Shown piece after piece: positions 44,367 through 53,803 of a stretch of DNA of 64,000 nucleotides. The notes beneath the pieces are model-generated. The model was not told the DNA's origin. It saw nothing but the letters and a program-made list of their open reading frames with translations, and did not search any database. Both the position numbers and the translations under genes were made by a program. Source of the DNA: Pedobacter alluvionis (GTDB lineage Bacteria > Bacteroidota > Bacteroidia > Sphingobacteriales > Sphingobacteriaceae); contig NZ_RCCK01000010.1 in assembly GCF_003664035.1 (NCBI RefSeq), forward strand, positions 1,724,695 to 1,788,694, written 5' to 3'. Positions within the stretch are counted from its first letter, which is position 1. Each line of letters begins with the position of its first letter.

Positions 44367-45794
44367 ATGAAACTAAAACTTTTAATTTTCTTAAACCTCG
44401 CATGTGGCCTTGTTGCATCAGCCACGGTAAAGCCTGCATCCATCTTTACCGATCACATGGTTTTGCAACAACAAAGCAAAGTGGCCATTTGGGGCTGGGC
44501 CAAGCCGTCAACCAGGGTAAAAATCAATACTTCCTGGAATAAACAAAATTATACGGTTACTGCTGATCAGCGTGGTAAATGGAAAGTCAAAGTTTCAACA
44601 CCATCAGCTGGTGGACCATACGAAATGGAACTCAATGATGGCGAAAAACTCGTTTTAACAGATATCCTGATTGGTGAAGTTTGGTTTTGTGGAGGGCAAT
44701 CAAACATGGAAATGCCAATGAAAGGTTTCAAAAGCCAGCCTATCATTGGTTCAAATGAGGTAATTTTAAAATCAGCGAATAAAAATATCAGGTTATATAC
44801 CGTTCCCCGCTCCTCAATCAATGAACGACAAGAAAACAGCAAGCCGTCTGATTGGAAATTAGCTGCGCCAGAAACCGTTTCTAATTTTAGCGCTACAGCC
44901 TATTATTTCGGCTCTCTGTTAAGCGAAATGTTAAATGTGCCAATCGGGATTATCAACGACAGTTACGGTGGTTCAACTATTGAGGCCTGGATGTCGCCCC
45001 AGGATTTAAAACCGTATACAGAAATCAAGATTCCTTCAAAAGGAGATAGCATAAAAGAAGTGAGCCGCACACCAACCACACTGTACAATGGCATGCTTTA
45101 TCCGGTAATTGGTTATGGCATAAAAGGGGCGATCTGGTACCAGGGCGAATCTAACTATGAACGACCAGACCGTTACGAAGACCTTTTTCCGGCAATGGTA
45201 TCCTCGTGGCGTAAAAATTGGGATAATGGCGATTTTCCATTTTTCTATGCTCAAATTGTACCATACAATTACGCGCAGCTCCCGCCATATCATGTTGGTG
45301 GAAAATATAATTCAGCCTATTTACGGGATGCACAACGCAAATCTTTAACTAAAATACCGAATTCCGGAATGGCTGTTTTATTGGATATTGGCGAAGAAAA
45401 ATCAATCCATCCGGCAAATAAGAAACAAGGCGGACAGAGATTGGCTTATCTTGCATTGGCGCAAACCTATGGTATAAAAGGTTTTGGTTTTGCAAGTCCG
45501 AATTACGAATCATTAACGGTAGAAAAGAATACAGCTGTAGTCAAATTTCAAAATGTACCGAATGGGTTAACTTCTTTTGGTAAAGAACTATCTTTATTCG
45601 AAATTGCAGGTGCCGATCAGAAATTTTATCCGGCAAAAGCGGCCATAAAAGGTAGTAGCATAACGGTTTCAGCTCCTGAAGTTAAAGTACCTGTTGCTGT
45701 TCGTTATGCCTTTAAAGATTTTGTAACCGGCGACTTATTTGGAAATGATGGCTTGCCTGTTTCCTCTTTCCGTACCGATAACTGGGATAATTAA
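44367..45794 (+). CDS. Sialate O-acetylesterase-like (SASA/SGNH) carbohydrate esterase
   Basis: 475 aa. Signal peptide (MKLKLLIFLNLACGLVASA), a beta-sandwich with SIFTDHMVLQQQSKVAIWGWA, then the SGNH catalytic part: GEVWFCGGQSNMEM gives the Ser nucleophile, GAIWYQGESN a conserved block, and EEKSIHPANKK the Asp/His end. Such enzymes remove acetyl groups from sugars; next to GH106 a role in pectic or rhamnogalacturonan de-acetylation is likely. The 3' end is followed by the 147-bp repeats. Confidence 0.9.
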   Translation: MKLKLLIFLNLACGLVASATVKPASIFTDHMVLQQQSKVAIWGWAKPSTRVKINTSWNKQNYTVTADQRGKWKVKVSTPSAGGPYEMELNDGEKLVLTDILIGEVWFCGGQSNMEMPMKGFKSQPIIGSNEVILKSANKNIRLYTVPRSSINERQENSKPSDWKLAAPETVSNFSATAYYFGSLLSEMLNVPIGIINDSYGGSTIEAWMSPQDLKPYTEIKIPSKGDSIKEVSRTPTTLYNGMLYPVIGYGIKGAIWYQGESNYERPDRYEDLFPAMVSSWRKNWDNGDFPFFYAQIVPYNYAQLPPYHVGGKYNSAYLRDAQRKSLTKIPNSGMAVLLDIGEEKSIHPANKKQGGQRLAYLALAQTYGIKGFGFASPNYESLTVEKNTAVVKFQNVPNGLTSFGKELSLFEIAGADQKFYPAKAAIKGSSITVSAPEVKVPVAVRYAFKDFVTGDLFGNDGLPVSSFRTDNWDN

Positions 45795-45812
45795 TAATCG
45801 AATAATGATTTT

Positions 45813-46320
45813 TACCACGAAGACACAAGAAGCACTAAATATTTTGGCTGAGAACTTAAATGCTCTTATTTGTCTGATATGGTCGAAATTCATCAAGCTT
45901 CCTGCCTTAGCTGCTCTCAGGTGCCTTAGGTGGTCAAACATATTAGAAACAACAAAATTAACCACAAAGGCACAAAGAATACAAAGTATGTGCACAAGGC
46001 GCTTAAGTGTTCTCACATGGCTTATATGGTTGAAATTCATTAATCATGCTACCTTAGCTGTTCTCAGGTGCCTCAGGTGGTCAAACATATTAGAAACTAC
46101 AAAATTGACCACGAAGGTACAAAGAACACGAAGTATGTGCACCAGGCGCTTAAATGTCCTCACATGTCTTATATGGTTGAAATTTATTAAGCATGTTGGC
46201 TTAGCTGCTCTCAGGTGGTCAAACATATTACAAACAATAAAATTAACCACAAAGGCACAAAGAGCACAAAGCATGTGCACCATGCGCTCAAATGTCCTTA
46301 CATACCTTATATTGTTAAAT
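45813..46320 (+). repeat. 147-bp tandem direct repeat, three units plus part of a fourth
   Basis: Anchored on ACCAC[A/G]AAGRYACAA at 45814, 45961, 46108 and 46246: periods are 147, 147 and 138 bp, all multiples of three. Each unit runs through GTATGTGCACMAGGCGCTTAA and CTCAGGTGCCTCAGGTGG to CAAACATATTAGAAAC. The last unit holds the predicted start of the next gene, and an inverted half-copy (46351-46374) follows. Confidence 0.9.
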
Positions 46321-48606
46321 AACATAAACCTAAAAAAAACAACTCTTTCCTTGGTGTTTGTGTCTTTGTGGTTGATAAGCACAAATGCTTTTTCGCAAGA
46401 AAAAGACAATATAATTTGGACCTCACAAAGTAATAATTCATCAGAATCGATGCCCGTAGGAGGTGGTGATATCGGCTTAAACCTTTGGGTAGAAAAAGGT
46501 GATGTTTATCTCTACTTATCACGCAGTGGAACATTCGACGAAAATAATACCTTACTCAAACTTGGTCGCGTAAAACTGAGCTTAAGCCCAAATCCATTCG
46601 AAGGAAAAACATTCGAACAAGAATTGATTTTAAAAGATGGCTATGCTCAGATTTCAGGCAAAAATGGCAGCTTAAATGCTCAAATTAAGGTCTGGGTTGA
46701 TGTGTTTAATCCGGTAATCCACCTTGATGTAAAATCAAACCAAAAAATAATTACCCAAGCCAGTTACCAAAGCTGGCGTTTCGAAGACCGCATCACAAAA
46801 GGCAAAGAGAACAATCAGAATTCGTATAAGTGGGCACCCCAGGGTATTGTTAAAACATTTAAAGACGAAATAGCTTTTAAAAACAACACCGTTCAATTCT
46901 ATCATCAAAACAAAGCTGAAACCGTATTCGATGTTACTGTAAAACAACAAGGATTGGAGGACAGGAAAGCTGATCTATTTAACCCTTTAAAAAATCTCAT
47001 TTTTGGAGGCTCTATGCAAGGCAACAATATGGTGCCTGCTGGAAACTATACCGGAATATACCTAAGTAAACCATTTAAAGCCTGGATGTTGAGAAGTAAA
47101 AAACCTTCTGCTTCAAATTACATCACCATTAAGTTAAATACATCAAAAACGGCGTCGATTAGTGAATGGGAGAAAGCTTTAAATGTTGTAAATAACAAAA
47201 ATAACCAAAAAGCCAGTATAAAATGGTGGAATGCTTACTGGAAAAAAAGTTTCATTTACATCAATGCTAAAGACGAAACCGCAAATCAATCTGCTAGAAA
47301 TTACCAGTTGTTCAGATATATGTTGGGTTGTAATGCTTTTGGTAAATACCCAACGAAGTTCAATGGCGGACTTTTTACTTTCGACCCCCAATTAACCGAC
47401 ACGACATTAAAATATACACCCGATTTCAGGAACTGGGGTGGTGGAACGCATACCGCTCAAAACCAACGCCTGGTATATTGGCCCATGTTAAAAAGCGGGG
47501 ATTTTGACCTGATGAAACCTCAGTTCGATTTTTATCTGGATCTGTTGAAAAATGCAGAAATCAGAACAGAAGCCGCCTGGGGACACAAGGGAGCAAGTTT
47601 TACCGAGCAATTAGAAAATTTCGGATTACCAAATCCTGCTGAGTATGGCTGGAAACGCCCTGCCGATTTTAATAAGGGTATGGAATACAATGCCTGGTTA
47701 GAATACGAGTGGGATACTGTATTGGAGTTTTGTATGATGATTTTGGAAACCGAAAGATATGGCGGCAAAAATATAGAAAAGTACATTCCTTTAATTGAAA
47801 GCTCACTTACTTTTTTCAAAGAGCATTATACCTATTTAGCCAAACAACGTGGGGCAAAAGCTTTAGATGCCAATGGTCATTTGGTTTTATACCCGGGGTC
47901 TGCAGCTGAAACCTATAAAATGGCTTACAATTCCACTTCTACAATTGCAGCTTTAAAAACGGTTTTGGAGAGATTGATTGAACAACCTTCTTTGTCTGAA
48001 ACTAATAAAACCGAATGGACAGCGATGCTGAAAACCATTCCGCCAATAAGTTTCAGGACTTTCGATGGACATGCTACCATTTCTCCTGCTAAACTTTGGG
48101 AGCGCATCAATAATACCGAAAGTCCGCAGTTGTATCCTGTATATCCATGGGGCACTTATGGAATTGGTAAACCTGGTTTAGACACTGCGATGAACACTTT
48201 TAAATATGACACCGACGTGCTGAAATTCAGTAGTCATGTCGGATGGAAACAAGACAATATTTTTGCGGCAAGGCTTGGTTTAACCAATGAGGCTGCGAAG
48301 CTAACCACCGCTAAATTAAAAGATTCAGGCAGGAGGTTTCCTGCATTTTGGGGGCCAGGTTTCGATTGGGTGCCTGATCATAATTGGGGAGGATCGGGAA
48401 TGATCGGTTTACAAGAAATGCTGATGCAAGTTGATGGGAAAAAAATATATTTGTGCCCGGCATGGCCAAAAGATTGGGATGTTCATTTCAAACTTTATGC
48501 GCCATATCAAACTACTGTTGAAGGCACTTTAAAAGGTGGAAAATTAATAGATTTGAAAGTATTGCCGGAATTAAGGAAAGCAGATATAATTAATATGATT
48601 AACTAA
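46282..48606 (+). CDS. DUF5703-type (GH95-like) glycosidase
   Basis: 774 aa from ATG 46282 (other in-frame ATGs at 46273 and upstream to 45739 lie in repeats and would add repetitive sequence). Mature part starts about QEKDNIIWTSQSNNSSESMPVGGGDIGLNLWVEKGD, as in DUF5703 proteins, and has a six-hairpin (alpha/alpha)6 domain (HTAQNQRLVYWPMLKSGDFDLMKPQF, SFTEQLENFG, YPGSAAETYK). The signal peptide h-region LSLVFVSLWLIS is encoded by an inverted half of the neighbouring repeat. It probably cleaves a rhamnose/fucose-type side chain; substrate unknown. Confidence 0.85.
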   Translation: MRSNVLTYLILLNNINLKKTTLSLVFVSLWLISTNAFSQEKDNIIWTSQSNNSSESMPVGGGDIGLNLWVEKGDVYLYLSRSGTFDENNTLLKLGRVKLSLSPNPFEGKTFEQELILKDGYAQISGKNGSLNAQIKVWVDVFNPVIHLDVKSNQKIITQASYQSWRFEDRITKGKENNQNSYKWAPQGIVKTFKDEIAFKNNTVQFYHQNKAETVFDVTVKQQGLEDRKADLFNPLKNLIFGGSMQGNNMVPAGNYTGIYLSKPFKAWMLRSKKPSASNYITIKLNTSKTASISEWEKALNVVNNKNNQKASIKWWNAYWKKSFIYINAKDETANQSARNYQLFRYMLGCNAFGKYPTKFNGGLFTFDPQLTDTTLKYTPDFRNWGGGTHTAQNQRLVYWPMLKSGDFDLMKPQFDFYLDLLKNAEIRTEAAWGHKGASFTEQLENFGLPNPAEYGWKRPADFNKGMEYNAWLEYEWDTVLEFCMMILETERYGGKNIEKYIPLIESSLTFFKEHYTYLAKQRGAKALDANGHLVLYPGSAAETYKMAYNSTSTIAALKTVLERLIEQPSLSETNKTEWTAMLKTIPPISFRTFDGHATISPAKLWERINNTESPQLYPVYPWGTYGIGKPGLDTAMNTFKYDTDVLKFSSHVGWKQDNIFAARLGLTNEAAKLTTAKLKDSGRRFPAFWGPGFDWVPDHNWGGSGMIGLQEMLMQVDGKKIYLCPAWPKDWDVHFKLYAPYQTTVEGTLKGGKLIDLKVLPELRKADIINMIN

Positions 48607-48613
48607 TCGGTAT

Positions 48614-48679
48614 CGTCATCCTGAACTTGTTTCAGGATCTAATCAGCACTGAAGACCCTGAAACAAGTTCAGGGGGACG
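48614..48679. repeat. Dispersed inverted repeat before the SDR gene
   Basis: CGTCATCCTGAACTTGTTTC (from 48614) is the inverse of GAAACAAGTTCAGGGGGACG (to 48679), with one extra base. This is a common Bacteroidota intergenic palindrome. The SDR ATG follows at 48702. Confidence 0.7.
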
Positions 48680-48701
48680 CTACAAAAAAAAAATAAAAAA
48701 C

Positions 48702-49490
48702 ATGGATTTACAATTAAAAGAAAAAGTTATTATCATCACTGGTGCTGCAAAGGGCATTGGTCGTAGTATTGCAGAAGTGTTTGCCAAAGAAAATGCAATT
48801 GCGGTAATCGTGGGTAGAAAAGCAGAAGACAATCAAAAAGTAGTTGATACAATAACTGCAAATGGAGGAAAAGCCGCGCAGTTTGTGGCTGAGTTATCCA
48901 ACCCAGATGATTGTGAAACGGTGGTGAAAAACATTGTAGCTCAATTCGGAAGAATTGATGGTTTAGTGAATAACGCAGGTGTTAATGACGGTGTAGGTTT
49001 AGAAAGTGGAAATTATAAAGACTTTATGGCTTCATTACATAAAAATGTGGTGCATTATTATTTGATGGCACACCACGCGCTGCCAGAATTAATTAAAAGT
49101 AAAGGGGCAATTGTAAACATCACCTCTAAAACAGCAGAAACAGGACAAGGAAATACTTCAGCTTATGCTGCTGCTAATGGAGGTAGAAATGCCTTAACAC
49201 GGGAATGGGCAGTAGAGTTGCTTAAATATGGAATCCGTGTAAATGCAGTTGTGGTTGCCGAATGCTGGACGCCCGCTTACGAAACCTGGATTGAAACTTT
49301 GGATGATGCTGAAGAAAAGCTAAAAGAAATCACTTCTAAAATTCCATTAGAAAACAGAATGACAACAGCTGAAGAAATTGCAAATATGACAGCTTTTTTA
49401 ATGTCGAATAAATCAAGCCATACCACCGGACAGATTATTCACGTTGATGGTGGTTATGTGCATTTAGACAGAGCTTTGGCAAACGCTTAA
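48702..49490 (+). CDS. SDR resembling L-fucose dehydrogenase, catalytic Lys replaced by Asn
   Basis: 262 aa from ATG 48702; the open frame reaches 48627 but covers repeat DNA. Motifs: TGAAKGIG cofactor loop, NNAG, Ser142, Tyr155, and the ending HVDGGYVHLDRAL. TGQGNTSAYAAAN, LTREWAVELLKYGIRVNAV and PLENRMTTAEEIAN match the L-fucose dehydrogenase group, where this stretch normally reads YxxxK. Here it is YAAAN, so position 159 is Asn. The protein may be inactive, or act by an altered mechanism. It sits in the sugar locus, between glycosidase and zinc dehydrogenase. Confidence 0.88.
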   Translation: MDLQLKEKVIIITGAAKGIGRSIAEVFAKENAIAVIVGRKAEDNQKVVDTITANGGKAAQFVAELSNPDDCETVVKNIVAQFGRIDGLVNNAGVNDGVGLESGNYKDFMASLHKNVVHYYLMAHHALPELIKSKGAIVNITSKTAETGQGNTSAYAAANGGRNALTREWAVELLKYGIRVNAVVVAECWTPAYETWIETLDDAEEKLKEITSKIPLENRMTTAEEIANMTAFLMSNKSSHTTGQIIHVDGGYVHLDRALANA

Positions 49491-49501
49491 TCCACTTACA
49501 A

Positions 49502-49607
49502 CGTCATTTCGAGCGGAGTGCAACGTAGTCGAGAACCCGAAGGCTCTGCGAAGCAAAATCTATCTAAGCAGATCTCTCCATTCCACTGCGCTTCAGTCGA
49601 GATGACG
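49502..49607. repeat. Dispersed inverted repeat between SDR and dehydrogenase genes
   Basis: CGTCATTTCGAG...TCGAGATGACG with a centre containing gaacccgaaggctctgcgaag; inverted relative to the copy at 16671-16777. Confidence 0.7.
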
Positions 49608-49636
49608 ATTTTTCTTATTCAATCATTAAAATAAAA

Positions 49637-50653
49637 ATGAAAACCCTTACCTGTACCACACCTGGAACCTTTGAATATTCAGAAACGGAAAAACCTGAAC
49701 TAAAAAAAGACCATTCGATTATAAAAATTAAAAGAATTGGCATTTGCGGAACTGATTTACATGCCTTTGAAGGCACCCAACCTTTCTTTAATTACCCAAG
49801 AGTGTTAGGTCATGAGTTATCTGGCGAATTGGTTGAAGCCGATGGAGCAGATGGTTTTAAAATAGGAGAGGCCGTTACTTTTATCCCATATTTTAATTGT
49901 GGCGAATGTATTGCCTGCCGGATGAATAAACCCAACTGCTGTGTTAAAATGCAGGTTTGCGGGGTACATGTAGATGGCGGGATGCGCGAATATTTACAGG
50001 TTCCATCCAGAACACTTTTACACGGCGAAGGATTGAGTTATGATGAACTTGCTTTGGTTGAACCTTTAGCCATCGGCGCACACGGTGTTCGCAGGGCAGA
50101 TGTTCAGCCAGGAGAATTTGTACTGGTTATCGGTGCGGGGCCAATTGGTTTAGGTACAATGGAATTCGCCAGAATTGCCGGAGCCAATGTAATCGCTTTA
50201 GATATTAACGAAGACCGTTTAGCATTCTGTAAAGATAAACTGAAGGTGGAATATATGGTTAATGCCCTTTCACCTGATGTAACGCAACAACTTAGTGATA
50301 TTACCAATGGCGATATGCCAACAGTAGTAATTGATGCTACAGGTAATCAAAAAGCAATCAATAACGCTATAAATTATATGGCACATGGGGCAAGGTTTGT
50401 TTTAATCGGATTGCAAAAAGGAGATTTGATTTTTAATCACCCTGAGTTTCATAAGCGCGAATCGACATTAATGAGCAGCAGAAATGCCACCATTGAAGAT
50501 TTTGAGCATGTGATAAAATCAATGAAAGCTGGTTTGGTTAATCCTACCAATTATATTACGCACCAGGTAAAGTTTGAAGAAGTAAAAGATGAGTTTGAAA
50601 GCTGGTTAGATCCAAAAAATGGGGTGATTAAAGCAATGGTTAGCATAGAATAA
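49637..50653 (+). CDS. Zinc-binding medium-chain alcohol/sugar dehydrogenase
   Basis: 338 aa. Catalytic zinc ligands in GICGTDLHAFEG and GHELSG, structural zinc set NCGECIACRMNKPNCC, Rossmann motif VIGAGPIGLGTMEFA. Closest in style to L-threonine/sorbitol/L-galactonate dehydrogenase-type proteins. In this locus it could oxidise a sugar acid or deoxysugar acid; substrate not determined. Transcribed with the SDR across the repeat at 49502. Confidence 0.93.
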   Translation: MKTLTCTTPGTFEYSETEKPELKKDHSIIKIKRIGICGTDLHAFEGTQPFFNYPRVLGHELSGELVEADGADGFKIGEAVTFIPYFNCGECIACRMNKPNCCVKMQVCGVHVDGGMREYLQVPSRTLLHGEGLSYDELALVEPLAIGAHGVRRADVQPGEFVLVIGAGPIGLGTMEFARIAGANVIALDINEDRLAFCKDKLKVEYMVNALSPDVTQQLSDITNGDMPTVVIDATGNQKAINNAINYMAHGARFVLIGLQKGDLIFNHPEFHKRESTLMSSRNATIEDFEHVIKSMKAGLVNPTNYITHQVKFEEVKDEFESWLDPKNGVIKAMVSIE

Positions 50654-51083
50654 CCCTCATGTTTATAATTAAAAGAGGAATTTTAGTGAATTGATAGTCG
50701 GTAGAATCGTCATTCCCAACTTGATTGGGAACCACGGAGTGCTCATGAATGCCTTTGAAACAAGAGAAACTTATGAATAATCTTAATGCAATAAGCTTTA
50801 AGATTCCCGCCTGCGCGGGAATGACGAACTTCTACTGAAATCTGTAAATGGTAAATGAACGACAAGCAGTTGAGAAATCTATTTTAGATCTCTCCATTTC
50901 GCTGCGCTTCATCCGATAGCTATCGGATCGAGATGACGACAGTTCTAGACAAATCTTAAATCGTCCTCGTTTGTAACGAGGATGCCCGGAAAAGGCGATT
51001 TTATCGCCCAAAGTAATTTTAATAGACATACTTTAAGATTTCCGAAGTTTCCATTTCACCAAGCCGTTAACACTTCGGAAGTG
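50654..51083. repeat. Repeat-filled gap after the sugar locus
   Basis: 50706-50826 is an inverted copy of the element at 33459-33530 (TCGTCATTCCCAACTTG to CCTGCGCGGGAATGACGA). 50879-50940 carries a further copy family with CCGATAGCTATCGG (50913-50926). 50958-51010 is a single copy of the TCGTCCTCGTTTGTAACGAG element that is tandem at 37070. No gene. Confidence 0.6.
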
Positions 51084-51119
51084 ATAAAAAAAGGCCGGTA
51101 ATCCTAAAATTACCGGCCT
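51084..51119 (-). terminator. Rho-independent terminator of araA
   Basis: GGCCGGTAAT (51093-51102) and ATTACCGGCC (51109-51118) form a 10-bp stem with loop CCTAAA. On the minus strand it is followed by a T-run (positions 51092-51086). It ends the araA transcript. Confidence 0.85.
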
Positions 51120-51146
51120 GAACATTGAGCGTTAGTTAATCAAAAA

Positions 51147-52637
51147 CTATTTATAAAAAACTTCATTCCAATGCAATTCATTTCTGAATTGATTGATTTT
51201 GGTATCAGCACCAATGTTTACATATTCTAAACCCGCAATATTGGCAAAATCCAATAAATGCTCAGTGGTTAAATTCTGACTATAAGCGGTATGGTGTGCA
51301 CCACCTGCATAAATCCACGCTGCACAACCCGTTTTCATATCAGGAAGTGGTTTCCACAATACACGGGCTACCGGTAAATTTGGTAAATCATGTTCAGCTT
51401 CTACAGCCTTTACTTCGTTCACTAACAGACGGAAACGGTTGCCCATATCAATCAAAGATGCATTTAAAGCATCACCACCGGCAACATTAAAAACCAAACG
51501 GGCAGGATCTGCCTTGCCACCAATGCCCAATGGATGAACTTCTAAACTGGCTTTTCCACTCGCTAAAGAAGCATCAACCTCAAGCATGTGTGAACCTAAA
51601 ACCATCGAATTTGCCGGATCAAAGTGGTAAGTATAATCTTCCATAAATGCATTACCACCGGCTAAACCTGCACCCATTACCTTACATGCACGTACTAAAG
51701 CTGCTGTTTTCCAGTCACCTTCACCAGCGAAACCATAACCATCGGCCATTAAACGCTGTGCTGCTATCCCTGGCAACTGAATCATACCATGTAAATCTTC
51801 AAAAGTATCAGAGAAACCTTTAAAGCCACCATCAACCAAAAACTTACGTAAACCCAATTCAATTTTAGCTGCCTCGTAAACTGATGAGTGTCTTGCACCG
51901 CCAGCTTTTAAATCATCGGCCATTTCATAAGTAGCATCATATTCTTTCAGCAAAGTCTGAATATCATCTTCACTAATTCCATTAATTACTGCTACTAAAT
52001 CACCTATGCCATAAGTATTTACTGCAAAACCAAATTTCATTTCAGCTTCTACCTTATCGCCATCTGTAACGGCCACATAACGCATATTATCACCAAAACG
52101 GGCAAATTTAGCGCCTTGCCAATCGTGCCAGCCTGCAGCAGCCCTGCACCAGGTATCGATCTGTTTAGCCACTTCTTCATCCTGCCAATGACCAACAACC
52201 ACTTTACGATCTTTACGCATACGCGACACCATAAAACCGAATTCACGATCGCCATGTGCACTTTGGTTCAGGTTCATAAAATCCATATCAATGGTATTCC
52301 ATGGAATGTCTCTGTTAAACTGTGTGTGTAAATGCAATAGCGGTTTTTGCAAAACATTCAACCCCCTGATCCACATTTTAGCCGGAGAGAAGGTATGCAT
52401 CCAGGTAATTACCCCAATACAATTCTCATCAATATTGGCTTGTTGCAAGGTTTCGAAAATCTCTTCCGTTGTTTTTACAATCGGTTTGTACACAACCGAA
52501 ACAGAAATACTTCCGTTCTGGTTTAACGAATCAGCCACTTGCCGTGCATGTTCTGCTACTTGTTTTAAGGTTTCTTCACCGTACAAATGTTGCGTACCCG
52601 TAATAAACCAAACTTGTAATTTTTTTAAATCAATCAT
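51147..52637 (-). CDS. araA: L-arabinose isomerase
   Basis: 496 aa, the normal AraA length. [22 protein letters not shown], the conserved [12 protein letters not shown] and [13 protein letters not shown], and the metal site region [19 protein letters not shown] plus [10 protein letters not shown] are clear. It isomerises L-arabinose to L-ribulose in the cytoplasm with a divalent metal. It follows araD after a 464-bp gap, so may have its own promoter as well. Confidence 0.97.
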   Translation of the reverse strand: MIDLKKLQVWFITGTQHLYGEETLKQVAEHARQVADSLNQNGSISVSVVYKPIVKTTEEIFETLQQANIDENCIGVITWMHTFSPAKMWIRGLNVLQKPLLHLHTQFNRDIPWNTIDMDFMNLNQSAHGDREFGFMVSRMRKDRKVVVGHWQDEEVAKQIDTWCRAAAGWHDWQGAKFARFGDNMRYVAVTDGDKVEAEMKFGFAVNTYGIGDLVAVINGISEDDIQTLLKEYDATYEMADDLKAGGARHSSVYEAAKIELGLRKFLVDGGFKGFSDTFEDLHGMIQLPGIAAQRLMADGYGFAGEGDWKTAALVRACKVMGAGLAGGNAFMEDYTYHFDPANSMVLGSHMLEVDASLASGKASLEVHPLGIGGKADPARLVFNVAGGDALNASLIDMGNRFRLLVNEVKAVEAEHDLPNLPVARVLWKPLPDMKTGCAAWIYAGGAHHTAYSQNLTTEHLLDFANIAGLEYVNIGADTKINQFRNELHWNEVFYK

Positions 52638-53101
52638 TACTATCTATGTTATTTTTAATTTATTCAATTCCCCTCGGTATGTGTCCTCACAGACCGAAAT
52701 GTTTTTCTCTTCCGTGGCCTATGTCCTCATAGAACATTATTCATATTCTTTTTTTGAAAAGCAAGGTTCCGTATTCATCGGTTACTGCAGTTCTGCTTTC
52801 CGTTTTATCCTCAATAGCAGTACAATTTTAGCCAACTAAACCCGACCGTAGCGAGATGCCGATTTTTTTCAATCGGCAGAAGCGGGGGCGGGACTGTTGT
52901 AACCTAAATGATGCTGCCATTGCTTTCCAAAGCAAATCGCTAAATATTTTAATCTATTGTTAATATTTAAAAAATTGTTTGGTGAGCCACCAAACATGGA
53001 ATCAGCACCACTACAATTGCTTTCCTAATTCTTTAAACTTTTATGCCACTTTATCTCTGTATTCAAGACTGAAGACTTTAGACTCATGACTGTGGACTAA
53101 T
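52638..53101. repeat. Gap between araD and araA with palindromes
   Basis: Hairpins: CGGTATGTG/CACAGACCG-type at 52675-52696 (loop TCCT), CTATG/CATAG at 52719-52732 (loop TCCT), and TGTTTGGTG/CACCAAACA at 52976-52996 (loop AGC). They share the stem-GTG...CAC-stem layout of the array at 30937-31126. Between them lies a GATGCCGATTTTTTTCAATCG-type hairpin element (52855-52878). No gene. Confidence 0.6.
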
Positions 53102-53803
53102 CTAACTCTGTCCATAATAAGCCCCGGCACCATGCTTCCGCTCATAATGTTTTTCAATCAGCGAATCTTTCAGCTTTGGGGCCTGCGGATTAATCTGCTC
53201 GGTTAATAAAGCCATTTGTGCTACAGTTTCCAAAACCGCGCTGTTATAAACTGCTTTATCGGCCGTTTTGCCCCAGGTAAATGGAGCGTGGTTACCCACT
53301 AAAATCATTTCGACTTCTTTATAACTCAGGCCTAAACTTTCAAAATGGTTCATAATCTGGAAACCGGTTTCGTACTCGTAGTTTCCTTTAATCATTTCAT
53401 CAGCCATAGGTGGCGCACATGGAATATCAACAGTTAAATGGTCGGCATGTGTGGTTCCGAAAATTGGAATTGCCCTTTGTGCCTGTGCCCAGGCCGTACC
53501 ATAGGTAGAATGTGTATGTACAATCCCCCCAATTTCTTTCCAGTGTTTATATAAAACCGCATGGGTTTTGGTATCTGATGAGGGGCGTAAATTGCCTTCA
53601 ACTGTATTTCCGTCAAAATCTACAATGACCATTTTGTCCGGCGATAGATCTTCGTAAGGTACACCGCTTGGTTTAATCGCAAATACCCCTCTTGCACGGT
53701 CGGCAGCACTTACATTACCAAAGGTAAAAAGCACCAGTCCCAATTTAGGCAATTGCATATTGGCCTGGTAGGCCTGTTCTTTTATATCCTGATAGTTGCT
53801 CAT
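53102..53803 (-). CDS. araD: L-ribulose-5-phosphate 4-epimerase
   Basis: 233 aa class II aldolase fold. LPKLGLVLFTFGNVSAADRARGVFAIKPSGVPYEDL, then GIVHTHSTYGTAWAQ and TTHADHLTVDIPCAPP provide the zinc His ligands. It makes D-xylulose 5-phosphate for the pentose pathway. ATG overlaps the araB stop by 4 bp, so the two are coupled. Confidence 0.96.
   Translation of the reverse strand: MSNYQDIKEQAYQANMQLPKLGLVLFTFGNVSAADRARGVFAIKPSGVPYEDLSPDKMVIVDFDGNTVEGNLRPSSDTKTHAVLYKHWKEIGGIVHTHSTYGTAWAQAQRAIPIFGTTHADHLTVDIPCAPPMADEMIKGNYEYETGFQIMNHFESLGLSYKEVEMILVGNHAPFTWGKTADKAVYNSAVLETVAQMALLTEQINPQAPKLKDSLIEKHYERKHGAGAYYGQS

Noticed and set aside
45739..46281. 181-residue N-terminal extension of the DUF5703 enzyme
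   Set aside because: It is only translated tandem repeat DNA, overlaps the end of the esterase gene, and would bury the signal peptide.
52291..52839. 182-aa open frame opposite araA
   Set aside because: It lies over the start of araA on the other strand; composition is a codon shadow of a firmly identified gene.
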